DNA of 64,000 bases, taken from contig CM067370.1 of the NCBI GenBank assembly GCA_034401795.1, positions 53,282,880 to 53,346,879 of the forward strand. The letters run 5' to 3'. Positions 46,621-58,067 of the stretch are shown in pieces. The position numbers and the translations under genes are program-made. This DNA comes from Chaetoderma sp. LZ-2023a (lineage: Eukaryota > Mollusca > Caudofoveata > Chaetodermatida > Chaetodermatidae). Numbering within the stretch: the first letter of the stretch is position 1; the number at the start of each line of letters is the position of its first letter. A model generated the notes under the pieces. It was not told the DNA's origin. It did not search any database and was given only the letters and a program-made list of their open reading frames with translations.

Positions 46621-47158
46621 CCCAATGTCTGAATTTTCTTTTTATTATTTTTAAGTTATTAAACAATGATAATTAAAACCTCCTGTATCATTTCATGACA
46701 AGCCATATGCCAGTAACACATGAGTTGACAGATGAATATTCGGAAAAGGGACTGAATACAAAATCAGAGACAGAAGAAACCAATATTCTATCTAGGATAC
46801 CGATCAAATGTAAAAGCATTGTAATAACAACAACATTCTGTACTACATACAGTATAGAGGAGGGACTTCCACCACCAACACGAGGGCTGCCGTCATCTGC
46901 ATAAAAATTACTAATAGCTGATGAACGCGCATCATATGTTACACCCCTTTACTTCTGAAATCTTTTTTGAGAACAATTCTACATGCACCTACATATACGG
47001 TATACTATGTGGGGTCAAGGGGTCAAAGCCAACCATCCAACCCCACCCAACATGGGTTCAAAATATGGGTTCACGTGACCTCATTTGCATAATTAACCAA
47101 TTAATCATTTATGAGTACAATAACTCATAGCAATTCATTGCGTATGCACGAGTCTCTG

Positions 47159-47204
<46 letters not shown>

Positions 47205-48250
47205 GTAGTATTATTATTATTACAGGCAGCCGCCACCCGCCACCGCCCCCCCCCCCCCACCCACCTACGCCCAATACGGGATTTTAAGCCAGGAAGTATA
47301 ATCAGTTGAACTCAGACTCGGGTACTCGATTGTCATAAACGGCATGGCTTAGTGGCCTCGACCAATCAAACTGTGCGTTGCACAATTAACCAATTAGTCT
47401 CGCATGACTGACTGAGAGCCATGGCACACAGCCGCCCCCCCCCCCATTCCCACCCACCCACCCATAATCCCACCCTCCGCACCCACACACCCAACCACAC
47501 GCCACCAGCCTTCCCAACCACACACCCCACTCCATCCCACCACCTCCATTACTACTCACACAAATCATGCCCGGAACATCAGCGCAGATGACTGACTGGC
47601 TCCGAATTTCATTGTAATGTCGAAAATTGACAGTTGTTCAATCAGTTAGCCTTGAAACCCTTGACTGACTACACGGCTTGGAAAATTGGTACGTTAGACT
47701 ACGCAGGTATCTTCATTCAGGCGTATACTTAATGTCCAGTAGCACGCACTGTTTGTTTGTCCTACATTTTATTTCGACACAAATTGCAGGATAATCCCCA
47801 GGCCCTGTTATATTTTCAGTGCTGCAATCAATGTGTGATTCAATTTGAAACTTTCTTTGTTTTGAAAGCTGCTGAATGTATTTCGGGTTGGCTAAATCTG
47901 TTTAATTTGCATCTAATTTTACTGCATTTCCTAGACTGTCCCTTTTATGGCCTGACTGGTTGTGGCCAATGCTTAATACGCCCCATTCACATGCAGACAT
48001 TTACTCATATAAGCATGTTTGTATATGGGTATATATACACATGTAAGTAAAAAGTATATTTACTTTGTGTTCACATTTAATTAACCTCATGTACGTAATT
48101 TATCATTTACACACGACATATGTATTACGGAGATCAGTTTGTCTTCAGCCCCAGCCATGTACAGACTACTAATATCAAACCATATGAGATACTTTCCGTA
48201 TTATTTATGCACATGAGATACTTTCCGTATTATTTATGCACAGGTCTCGT
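46621..48250. other. Anonymous region with simple repeats
   Basis: (ATT)n at 47,161-47,222; C-rich runs at 47,245-47,260 and 47,435-47,530; and a 29-30-bp tandem duplication at 48,181-48,242 (GAGATACTTTCCGTATTATT). The 69-residue frame 46,695-46,904 has no recognised domain. The phrase AATTAACCAATTA recurs at about 47,092 and 47,388. Confidence 0.45.
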
Positions 48251-48254
48251 ACCA

Positions 48255-48700
48255 TATGGATAAGAGAACGATCTCGTGCCTGGTGGACTGAAATCCTGAA
48301 GAATGATTGGAAGTGAATTTGGACCACAGGGTTGCCAATTCTGTCTACTGGTTAGCTTATTCTGTAGAATACCGTGCTGTGGCCCATATGTTTCGCTTCG
48401 GAAAATCCACTGTATACAAGTGTATCTATGATGTCTGTACCGCTATTACTGACTCACTGCTGGCGAGATATGTCCAATTCCCGACAGATGTAGATTTGCA
48501 AAATGTGATTGATGGTTTTGACCAGACCTGAAGTCTAGTCCATTGACAGTGCTCACATCCTCTCATAGCACATGTCTCTACAAATGGTGATTATTCGAGG
48601 AATGATTGAACGCCCATAGCTTTGGCTTTTTGTATCACTAAAGTTCCTATGAAATCTAATGATTCTTATCATTCGAGCATCAATTTCTACAGACATGGCA
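48255..48700 (+). pseudogene. PIF/Harbinger transposase fragment
   Basis: It begins RSRAWWTEILKNDW, the usual N-terminal run of HARBI1-type nucleases. After an apparent deletion, the open stretch 48,307-48,531 gives YWLAYSVEYRAVAHMFRFGK, STVYKCIYDVCTAITDSLLA and RYVQFPTDVDLQNVIDGF, which match the helix-turn-helix and linker that precede the catalytic domain. Beyond 48,531 frame changes leave traces (HPLIAHVSTNGDYSRND, DSYHSSINFYRHG). Catalytic residues cannot be verified. Non-functional. Confidence 0.65.
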
Positions 48701-48769
48701 CGCACAAATGAATGAATCATAGAAAGGGAAAAAGAGTTTTAAAATAAATTGAGTAAGGAAGTGTACCTC

Positions 48770-49018
48770 TTATAACTTGGCTATAGAAACAGACTAATGT
48801 TTACAAGATTCCGGGAACCATTGTCTACCAATAGAAAAGGGATAATGTGACGGAACTAACAGAGTGGAACGAGTTTGCAACCTCTGTAATAAGAAAGACA
48901 TTGGAAACGAGTTTCACTACATATTCATTTGCGACTTCTTTAAAAATAAGCGACAAAACATTTTGCCAAAGTATTATCGCAACGAACCAAATTTCTTCAA
49001 ATTTCTTCAGATGACGTC
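48770..49018 (+). pseudogene. LINE ORF2 C-terminal fragment
   Basis: It reads NLAIETD..., then ERVCNLCNKKDIGNEFHYIF, ICDFFKN and KYYRNEPNFFKFLQ. This is the C-x2-C...H...C finger and tail found after the RT in many LINEs. The LINE at 54,916-61,996 ends in the same way (ERICPFCKDDIEDE, KPYYYMRPSVFKF). The rest of that element is gone. Confidence 0.65.
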
Positions 49019-49640
49019 TACAATGTGGAAGCGATAGAATCAGACGATCTATTAGTCAAAATAAAGGTCTCATTAGAAATCCCCGATGAAAGAGTAATGG
49101 AAGGGCTACAACGGTATGGCGGGTATGGTTCGAAAAAGGGGACAAGCTGCTACCAAGGAACCCAATGCTTGATGGTCGGTTTGTTCTCCTGTTGTTATAT
49201 TGGGGGCAGGTGCAAGAGTGCAGGATATGTCTCAGTAGTGACCATCTGGCCGCTGATTGTCCAAACCGAAACAAGTGTCTAACATGTGGTTTTCCTGATC
49301 ATTTTACATTTCCTTGTCTAAAAGCGAGGAGCGAAGCACATGCTGTCGTATCTGAAGCTGTAGGAAGATCATCGGCTGTCCCGGAGCGAGACGCAACTGT
49401 AGCAGTTGCTGATATTCATACAACTGAACCTATGAATGTTAAGTCAAAAGATCCAGTGGCAGTTAGTAGTACAGATGAAACTTAGGTTCGGGAGGTTGGG
49501 TTAAGCATAACACCGTCAGAGAATGACAAAGCATAACATGCCGGCAGTAATGGTGATAGTATAGAGCAGGAAAACTATAGTTTAGAGCAAGATATGAATT
49601 TGGGGCACAAGGAACGCAAAAAATCATTTGAATTTCTTTT
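49019..49640 (+). pseudogene. LINE ORF1 remnant with CCHC knuckles
   Basis: The open frame 49,165-49,485 contains CRICLSSDHLAADCPNRNKC and LTCGFPDHFTFPC, two zinc-knuckle units, then a Ser/Ala/Val-rich tail. The upstream frame 49,025-49,150 (VKIKVSLEIPDERVMEGL) looks like the preceding part in another frame. It is a nucleic-acid-binding ORF1 of the Tx1/L1 type by context. Confidence 0.65.
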
Positions 49641-49929
49641 AAGCCTACCTCCCATAACCCAAGTAGAGCAAGATATTTCCGAAATCTACTGTTGACAAAT
49701 GCTTATATCAGAGTCATGACGTAAGTGTCGGTATTTGATACCTTTCCTGGTCACACATGGTATCAGTACTTCTCCGTTTTCTGAACGATACATTACAATT
49801 TCATCAGGCAATTGCGAGCTCTGTGTCTGTGTTGAAAAATATAACTCAGCAGTTGACATCACATCATCATCCATGTCATTTTCTTCGATTTCATAATCAG
49901 AACTTTAGTGATCCTTTTGACGTTTGATA

Positions 49930-52900
49930 CCTCCTTTTACTGTACCATCTCTCCCTGAACAATTGTCGAGATTTAAACAGCCAGCTTAAAGAACGGCATC
50001 TCTTAGAGGAATTTGGAAACGAAAGGGTCGATATTGCTTTCCTTCAAGAGACGAAAATTCAAAAACCTAAAGTTTATAATTCCACCAAAGATATTTCCAT
50101 ATCACAAATTTATTATTCCTTATCACATGATCAAAGTGCTGGAGTAGCAATTGTTTTCCTTCGCCGTTGTTATCATTCTGTAAACATTATCTCCATGATA
50201 GCAAATGGGAATGGTCGCTAGAATTGGGTTACAATTGATATATCAAACAACCGCTTAAATCGTATCTGTGTATATGCCACAACATCTCATCAGCAACGTA
50301 AAGCATTTATAAATGGTATTTCTTCAACAATTGACCAGAACCCGTCTAACAACATAATTTTTGTGCAAGATTTTAATTGGATATTAGCTGATGTCAAAGA
50401 CCGAACATCCACGTCGAAACATATGGACACGTCGCACACTATTTTATGTGGAAATAAAGGCTTACTAGACACATATCGAATTGTTAATCCAGACGGAAAT
50501 GGCTTTAAATGGCTGTCATCTGATGGTAAAATGGCATTAAGGTTAGATAGAATATATATATTGGCTGCTCATTGAAAGGCTACATAACTTCAATGAATAC
50601 CAAGTCTGTAGCTTTTTCTGATCATAATATTGTATACGCCACATTAGACAGTGTTGAGTGGATTAATAGAGGGGATGGTTTTTGGAAGCTCAACACTGCT
50701 TTGCAGCACAATATTTGCTATCGTAAATGTGTACAGAGCTGTTGGTGCTGTTGGTTTGAACGGAAACAAATTTATGATGACATAATGCAATGGTGGGAAG
50801 ACGTAAAAATAGATCTAAAATCTATGTCAAGAGAATATTCAATCAGAAAGGCCAGAGAATTGAGAAAACGCAAAAAGCATTGAGTAGATCTTTGACTATA
50901 GTTAATTAGAAACTCAATAAAGGTGAACATAAATATTATGATTTATTGATCACGTTAAAAGGCAAAATAAATATTAAAAAAAGAGGAATATAAATTCAAT
51001 GGAGCAATAATTAGATCAAAGGAACAAATGCACACTGAGGGTGAGAAACCTACAAAATATTTTATGGACTACGGTTGTAAACATCTGAATGGAGTGACAA
51101 CACACCTGCTGAACATATTTTAGCTAATATCACACAGACGCTATCTCACTTATCTTATAGAATCTGTGAACAACCTTTAACACTACAAGATTTGATAAAA
51201 TCGCTGAAAAACATAAGACCACAAAAATCGCCTGGCTGTGACGGACTCCCTGTAGAATTTTACCAAACATTTTGTTTTAATTAAGTTCATCCCTTGAAGA
51301 GCTATCAACCTGCATTTTTTAATGTGGACACCAATGGCTAAAGTATATGTTCGACTGATATATGAAGGTGGTGATAGAAACAAATTTAGAATTACAGACC
51401 AATTTCATTACTCTGTGTGGATTATAAAATTATATCGAGAGGTCTAACTTTAAAATTTGGATAAGTCCTAGAAGATGTAATTGACTCCGACCAAACATGC
51501 TCAATCCCAGCTAGAACAATCTTAACAAATACTCTACTTATAAGAGATACCATACAGTTAGTCGAGAAAGACTCTATACCAGCAGCGATCATAGTCTTAG
51601 ACAATGAGAAAGCGTCGTTTGATAGCGTTGAATGGAAATTCTTGCTAAAGTCATTAAATTGTATTTATTTAGGCCCAGGATTCATTAAGTGGGTCACTGT
51701 CTTATATGCCAACATAAAAAGCTGTTATTTAGTTAATTCCCATCTGACTGGACGAATCACCATAGAGCGGGTGTAAGTCAGGGCTGTTCTCTATCACCTA
51801 TTTTATTTGTAATAGCTATGGAGTCGCTGGGAGCATCGCTGAGGCAAATGGATGGAGTTGATAAGCAGGTAAAGGTGTCCCAGTATGTCGATGATACAAC
51901 CGTTTTTGCAGGATCGAATAACATTTTCAGATTTTGAAAGCATTATTGAAAGAATTTCGACAAGCATCAGGGCTTAAAACTAATAAAGATAATTCAAAAG
52001 GAGTATTTCTGGGCCGTGGGAGTGGAAGAGCAGATGCAGTAATGGGCAGTGATTGGTCAAGTCATGGAATACAAATTTTAGGCATCTATTTTAGTAGGAA
52101 ATCAAACATAGCACTGAATTTAAATTGGGATGAACGGTTTTCCCAGTTAAAGAACATATTGGGCAATTGGGAAAAGAAAACACCTTACTTTTTTGGCAGA
52201 GGCTTTGTTCTATATAATTTAGCTTTATTTTGGTTGTGGTACACTGCTTCCGGCATACAGATGCCTCAAATGGTAGAGAATGATATTAAAGAAATAACAC
52301 TCTCTTTTCTATGGAAAGACAATTTAGTATCACAACCAGTTTAAAATAATGGAAAGTATGAGGGTGGGCTTGATTTAGTTAATATTCCAGTCAAATGTGC
52401 TTCATTATGGTTTTTAATCAGCTAATTCAACCCTGTGCACCATGGGCTTGCATATCCCGAGCGCTCATACATAGAGCATTTTACTATTGAATGCATATTT
52501 ATGTCGAATATAGTTCCAGAAAATTACAATGAAATTCTTACTGTATATAAAGAGAACTTTGGAGCCTTACACACACTTACAAGAGGAATACCTCCACCAG
52601 AATGGTGGCAACTATGGGACAATGATAATATTCCTTTTAATAATTCTGTTTTATATTTATCCTCTCTATCCAAACAGGCTATTCGGTTTCAAAGTGATTT
52701 GATAAAGCAGAATTCCAGAAAATTTATTTCTATGGATGAACTTTCACGAATAACATTGATGCACAAAGGTTGCTTCTTTGCATAAAATCGCACTGATTCG
52801 GTTCAGTTATCAAGTACACCTGCTAACTGTTATAATTTTCAGCCAACACTGGTCCTGAATGATGAACTTATTAATTACAGACAATGATCTAAAGATTGGT

Positions 52901-53640
52901 ATCACAACTTAATTTTAAGTCAGGTAAAGCGACCAATGGCAATTAATGCACGGGAAATTGGTATGTGAGCCAAATAACTGGAAAACAACATGGAAAGCCA
53001 TCCATTCTCATTTTATTACACATGATGCACGTGATTTAGCATGGCGCCCGTTACACCAACGTTAGTGTGTCGGCCACTTAAAAATACAACTCTGGCATTA
53101 CAGTGTCTAATAGATGTTGCCTGTGCAACATTGAGGAAAAGACAATATATCATTTATTCACTTAGTATTCTGTAGCTACTGCTCTTTGGGAATTCACTAA
53201 ACGTATTCTTGCACATTTTGGTATCAAATTAACACAGGAAAATTTAAAGAAGCTTTTATTTAGGGATTTATCCACCATGAAATGCAAGATCGAAAAATGT
53301 GAAAAAGAATTGAGCCAGTGTGTTTTATCGCTAGGACGGCATGCCATCTGGAAACACTGATGTTCAGTAGTCAGAAACACATTAACAGGAAATCACTAAC
53401 TCGCAGTAAGGGCTATTTTCTATTGATGCAATGTATTCGTAATGAAATGTATAGGTTGGCATGTTGTGGCAGAAAAAGGTGGTTCCAAAATATTTGGTGT
53501 CAGAGCAACCTAGTCTCTGCCAAAAATGATGTTTTGATGATATTAGAGAAGGAACTGATTGAGAGTCAATTGAGCTAAATAATTGATTCTGGAAGTGATT
53601 ATTGAAGGTGACTGCATGATTTCCATATACTAATCTCATC
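49930..53640 (+). pseudogene. LINE ORF2 remnant: endonuclease and reverse transcriptase
   Basis: Endonuclease: LKERHLLEEFGNERVDIAFL then QETKIQK; NNIIFVQDFNWIL (the usual GDFN is now QDFN); DTYRIVNPDGNGFKWLSSDG with RLDRIYI. RT: RPQKSPGCDGLPVEFYQTF, LDNEKASFDSVEW (motif A), GCSLSPILFVIAMES and QYVDDTTVFAGS (motif C). Then a thumb-like part in the open frame 51,934-52,344 (LKEFRQASGLKTNKDNSKGV) and 52,435-52,785. Frames change repeatedly and stops are common, so no product is possible. Confidence 0.75.
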
Positions 53641-53747
53641 ATGCCACCTATTTTAACTCTATTTTCTGTGTTAGTACTGGCATATGCGTTTTAAGCTTAT
53701 AACTTCCTATAATGTCAAAATGGTCCCAATAAATAAATTAATTAATG

Positions 53748-54156
53748 TAGCCTTTCCTCTTCTAAAATTATGGCTGTTATAAATATGGTTATATTTCAAT
53801 CAGCTTTGTTATTGTTAGCTGCAATGCTGATTCGTTTATTTGAGCAATGGTGTATAAAATTTCGATATTTAACTCGGCATTTTAATACTAAATTCTAACA
53901 AACTGAATAGACCAGGGTAATTTTACAAACTGGTCTTAAAATTAAATTGCTAATGATTTTGAAATAAGCACAGGTAATTTCAGGAACTTGTAGTTGATGC
54001 ACGGTATTTTTTTGCTTAAAATACGCCTAGGTTGTTTTAAAAAGCTTTCGGAAATTAATTCGCATTAAATTGTAAGTGTCACTTACTAACATCAGTATAA
54101 ATAATTATTGCGTATTTGGCTGGTTTCTACCATCCCATCGTACTGTAATGAAATAC
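53748..54156. other. AT-rich anonymous sequence
   Basis: No gene or repeat recognised between the LINE 3' end and the foldback element. Confidence 0.5.
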
Positions 54157-54512
54157 TTTAAAGGTGCATATTCACACCAGAATGCTTGAAAATAAAATTG
54201 TTAAAATTGTATTCTTTTATAGCCTTACATTATGTGCATATATGTAATGAAACTAAATAAATCTTAACATATTATAATTTCATTCCATATAAATTAATAT
54301 AATTTTTTATGTTGCGAAATTGAAATAGAGGCTCGTGCCTCTATTTCAATTTCGCAACTTAAAAAATTATATTAATTTACATGGAATTAAATCATCATAT
54401 GTTAAGATTTATTTAGTTTCATTACATATAGGCTCACAGTTTAAGCCTCTAAAAATATATAATTTAAACAATTTTATTTTCAGTAATTTTACTGTGAATA
54501 TGCACCTTTAAA
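54157..54512. mobile_element. Palindromic foldback MITE, 356 bp
   Basis: The ends are TTTAAAGGTGCATATTCACA and its complement (TGTGAATATGCACCTTTAAA). The two halves are largely complementary along their whole length, with the centre at about 54,335 in GAGGCTCGTGCCTC and a long inner match (GAAATTGAAATAGAGGC). The outer arms differ by a short stretch, so the arms are not perfectly equal. No coding capacity. TTAA or TTTAAA may be the duplicated target. The parent transposon is unknown. Confidence 0.8.
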
Positions 54513-54597
54513 CAAATTTCTTCCGGGATAACTTACAAATCCCAAGGGTGAAGTAAATCTAAAAGTTAGTACAGAGGGTCATATATGTCGCTCTGCA

Positions 54598-54915
54598 CAT
54601 TAAACTATGTAAAATCTGCTTAGCCTGCATGCCATTAATTAGTTCAACGGCGTCAATGAGACGCGATAGCTTAATACTACTTATTGACGAGTCGCTTCAC
54701 CACATGTTGCTGAATTATGGTCGCAATTTGGGCTTACTACCACACAGTATGTTTCATTAAACTACGGACAATCTACGTAGTCTTCCGGTCATGAATCGGC
54801 TCAATGGCGTCATTGCGTAATGGTAACTTACCGCTACTTATTGACGAGTCGCTTCACCACATGTTGGTGAATTATGCTCGCCATTTGGGCTTACTACTGC
54901 ACTGTATGTTTCATC
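54598..54915. repeat. Tandem pair of a 157-bp repeat
   Basis: Units begin CATTAAACTA at 54,598 and 54,755 and share TTATTGACGAGTCGCTTCAC, CACATGTTG.TGAATTATG and TTTGGGCTTACTAC. A third copy begins at 61,997, directly after the LINE tail. Confidence 0.8.
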
Positions 54916-55624
54916 CTGAGCAATGACGGACACTAGAGTCGGTAGTGTTATTTTAAGCTGTTGATAATTTGTCTTGTGGTCAGTTATCTGTTTGTTTTAA
55001 TCATTTAAAAAAATTATCAGTGGTCTCATAAGCATACGCAGAGAGTTTGGCATGCTTAGTTCGTGAGTTAATTAGACAATGAAGCTGTCTTATGTAAACA
55101 AGTAATTGCAACTGTTTAATGACTGTATAGTGATTGCGTAGTATTGCCTAGTATAGTCCGATACTGACCACCATGTTTTCGGCTGATAGACCTGTGTTTT
55201 CTGGTCACCTTGTGTCCAGCGATCCGACCAACAATAGCTGGGCTAATCGTCACTTTCCAGACATGCATGAGCTCGGACGACATAACCCGCCTAGTGCTGC
55301 ATGACATATGAGTTCATATGAAATTTATTGGTACTGAACGACATTACATGTTTTGACCATATAGAGATCTACAATGTAACATATAACGTTGGCATAATAT
55401 AACAGTTTAACTAGAATTTACAGAAACAAAAGAATAATTCGAACGAACATGAAATTACATAATATATACAGTCAGCCTTCTGCGACTAGCCACATAGTTC
55501 TGGAAGCAAGAGGATGGGGCTTCTCCAAGACAGGTGGTCCGAATACCACCTGTCTCAAAAATATGCACAGTTGCTAATGGAGGGATCCAATCTGTCACCC
55601 AAGTAATTGACGTCATATTAAATT

Positions 55625-56275
55625 ACTTTATTAGAGGGCTAATGTCATAATCATTAGTAGGTTTAACACAGTCGGGAAAAATTGAATAGTCCGCAATGAA
55701 GAGTGCCAATTGCATGTGTTTGATCGATTTATAGTTTAATAACTGTTCTGTTGAAAAGTTTGAATCTAACCTGACCTGGAGCCGTTGCTGCCATAGGCAG
55801 CCACTGTTCACAGGCAAATTAGCTTCAAAATATACAACATTTTACCTGTACAGTTACTCTGAAATTGAGATTCTGGGAGTCGGGGTTCAAGTTATATAAA
55901 TTCATCCCAACTTGCGCAAAACTTATGTGGAGCTTAGTTAGAAGACGGCATAGACAATTAGGTCATCAGGGAGCTGACGTCACAGTCATTACAAGGTTTA
56001 ATGTAGCAATTCCGTTATGAAGTGTACGAATTGTATGTCTTTGATCGATCTACAAGTTAATAAACGTTATGTTGAGTAGTTTGAAACTAGCCTGGCCGAG
56101 GGCCGTTGTTGCCGTAGACAGTCACTGCCCGGAGACAAATTAGCCTCAATATATCCAACAGTTTAGCTGCATGTATAGTTACTCTGAGACTGAGATTCTG
56201 GGAATTCCAGGTTCAAAGTATATAAATTGGTCCCAACACACGCATAACTTGGACGGCGATAATCCAGAAATGGGC
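55625..56275 (+). promoter_or_regulatory. Two tandem 5'-UTR monomers of about 330 bp
   Basis: Units at about 55,625-55,950 and 55,951-56,275 share GTTTGATCGATTTATAG or TCTTTGATCGATCTACAAG, then GTTGAAAAGTTTGAATCTA or GTTGAGTAGTTTGAAACTA, CCGTTG.TGCC, GAGATTCTGGGA and a TATATAAATT box (about 55,892 and 56,217) followed by CCCAAC. Repeated promoter-bearing monomers upstream of LINE ORF1 recall the 5' monomers of rodent L1. Promoter function is inferred from position only. Confidence 0.5.
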
Positions 56276-56304
56276 GGTGCATAAGTATAAATCGATCCCT
56301 CTTC

Positions 56305-57962
56305 TTGTGGTCCATAATGTGGTGGTCGCTTCAGACAATTAGCAGCCTTAGATTTGTACAGCTGCGTTCTTGCATTCAAACGCACATGGGCCCCTCTATT
56401 CCTGTGGCCCGTAAGGTTGTTGCTTCATATACCTCAAATGGACGCGAACAAAGGGGCAAACGGCAACGACTCGGCACAGACGAATCTCAGGCTGGTCAAG
56501 GTGAGCCGATTGCTTACACCACTCAGTTCCAGAACTATGCACATAATAGCAATACACACACTCTAAATAACATGAACAATCAGAGTGCTGGCTATGGGCC
56601 AAGCGGGTCAGTTGAGGACAAACTAGACATAATTATGATGGGATTAAATACCCTGGACGCGATACGAGACGGAATGTACGCGCTTGGAATTACATTAGTC
56701 AGATATATAAGCGAATGGGCATACTATCAAGAAGTATGAAATACTTTGATTATAAATGTATCGACCTAGAGGCCATGAGTCCGCCGCAGAATGTACTGTT
56801 TTTCGGAATTAATGAGATGGCAAACGAAAATGCGATATCAGTGATTATTTGTTTCTTGTCTGAACATATTAACATTGAAAATGCCAACAATATCGTTATC
56901 CAGCGTGCACATCGTTTAGGCTCCTATCGTAAGAATAGTGTTAAACCCAGGCCATTGATCGCTCTCTTCAGAGACTGCAGTGATATTGAAGCTATCGTTC
57001 AAGCGACGCCAAGATTAAGAGGTGCTACGTTCTCTGTCAGCCGAGATTAGCCACACCAGATAGTGGAAGCGCGGAAACAGTTGTGGCCTGAATGGCGACA
57101 AGCCAAACAATGTGGAAAGACAGCATTCATTGTGTTCCCGGCGAAACTGGTAATCAATCGAGAAACGGTGATGGATATGTTTCCAGATTTGGACAACGTG
57201 ATGTATGACCATAATAAAACCAATAACACTACTCACTATCTCAATCAGTACAATTACAATAGAGAACCACCAGCACCGAATGAAGCGTATCGTAGACCTG
57301 ATATGAACACTCAAGCGGCTCGGCCACCAGCACTAACATACCGTACTGGACATCAGCAACAATACCTTGAGAAACGACACCCTCCTACTTCAGCAACACC
57401 CTTAATGCCAGAACAGCGACGAGAAGCGTCAACGTCATCACTACCTCCGCATGTCAATTGGGTGCAAGGTCAAAACACAAATAACATATCATTGAACAAC
57501 CGCGATGACATTACAGGGCAACAAGGTGTAACAATGGCAACACAAGCGAGTATAGCGGAGCGTAATATTCAGAATTCAGTTCATACATTGACGCCTGTGT
57601 TATATATGCGCGATATATCAACAGCTCCCTCTATGTCAGCACCTCCTCCTATATCAGCACCTCCTCCTATGTCAGCAGCTCCTCTTATGTCAACAACTCC
57701 TCCTATGGCAACGGATCACTGTGTGTTGGCAACCCCTTGTGTCAATTCACCAGTTAATGTGTTAACCGACCCTGTTCCGGTCTCAGTGGATTCCGTACAA
57801 TGGGCAATAACCTCGGCATTTTCGGTCTTAAATAACTCTTATATGGTGCCAATATTAGAACAGAGCGGCAAAATCCTAGTGATCAAAACAGAACAGTTAT
57901 TGAACCTTTTCATACTACAACCTGCCAACCAACACATGAACCACCAGAGTAGAATCACGTGA
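56305..57962 (+). pseudogene. LINE ORF1 (RNA-binding protein), two lesions
   Basis: The frame 56,305-56,739 holds the N-terminal part ending in a helical stretch (VEDKLDIIMMGLNTLDAIRD). It shifts frame near 56,700 to 56,715-57,050 (MANENAISVIICFLSEHINI, IQRAHRLGSYRKN, RPLIALFRDCSDIEAIV), an L1-ORF1-like RRM region. A TAG at 57,048-57,050 interrupts the same frame where such proteins usually have Tyr (RD*PHQIVEARKQLWP). It then runs open to 57,962 with PAKLVINRETVMDMFPD and a Pro/Ser-rich repeat tail (SAPPPISAPPPMSAAPL). The likely start is a Met at 56,305 or 56,386. Two single-step lesions separate it from an intact ORF1. Confidence 0.65.
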
Positions 57963-58067
57963 CCAGTACTGGAGACAATTTTGTTATTAAACCGAACGCA
58001 CTGCAAAATTTAGCATCCAAAATAAACAATGACAGATAAGCAAGCGACATAGGACAGAACGGAGAAT

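Larger units (their letters stand above)
49019..53747 (+). mobile_element. Decayed Tx1/L1-like LINE
   Basis: ORF1 with zinc knuckles, an AP-type endonuclease, an RT with VSQYVDDTTVF, a CLCNIEEKTIYHLF finger and an AATAAATAAATTAATTA end near 53,730-53,747. At least ten frame breaks. The gene order and the motif style (LQETKIQKPK, SPGCDGLPVEFYQTF) suit the Tx1/L1 clade. Confidence 0.75.
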
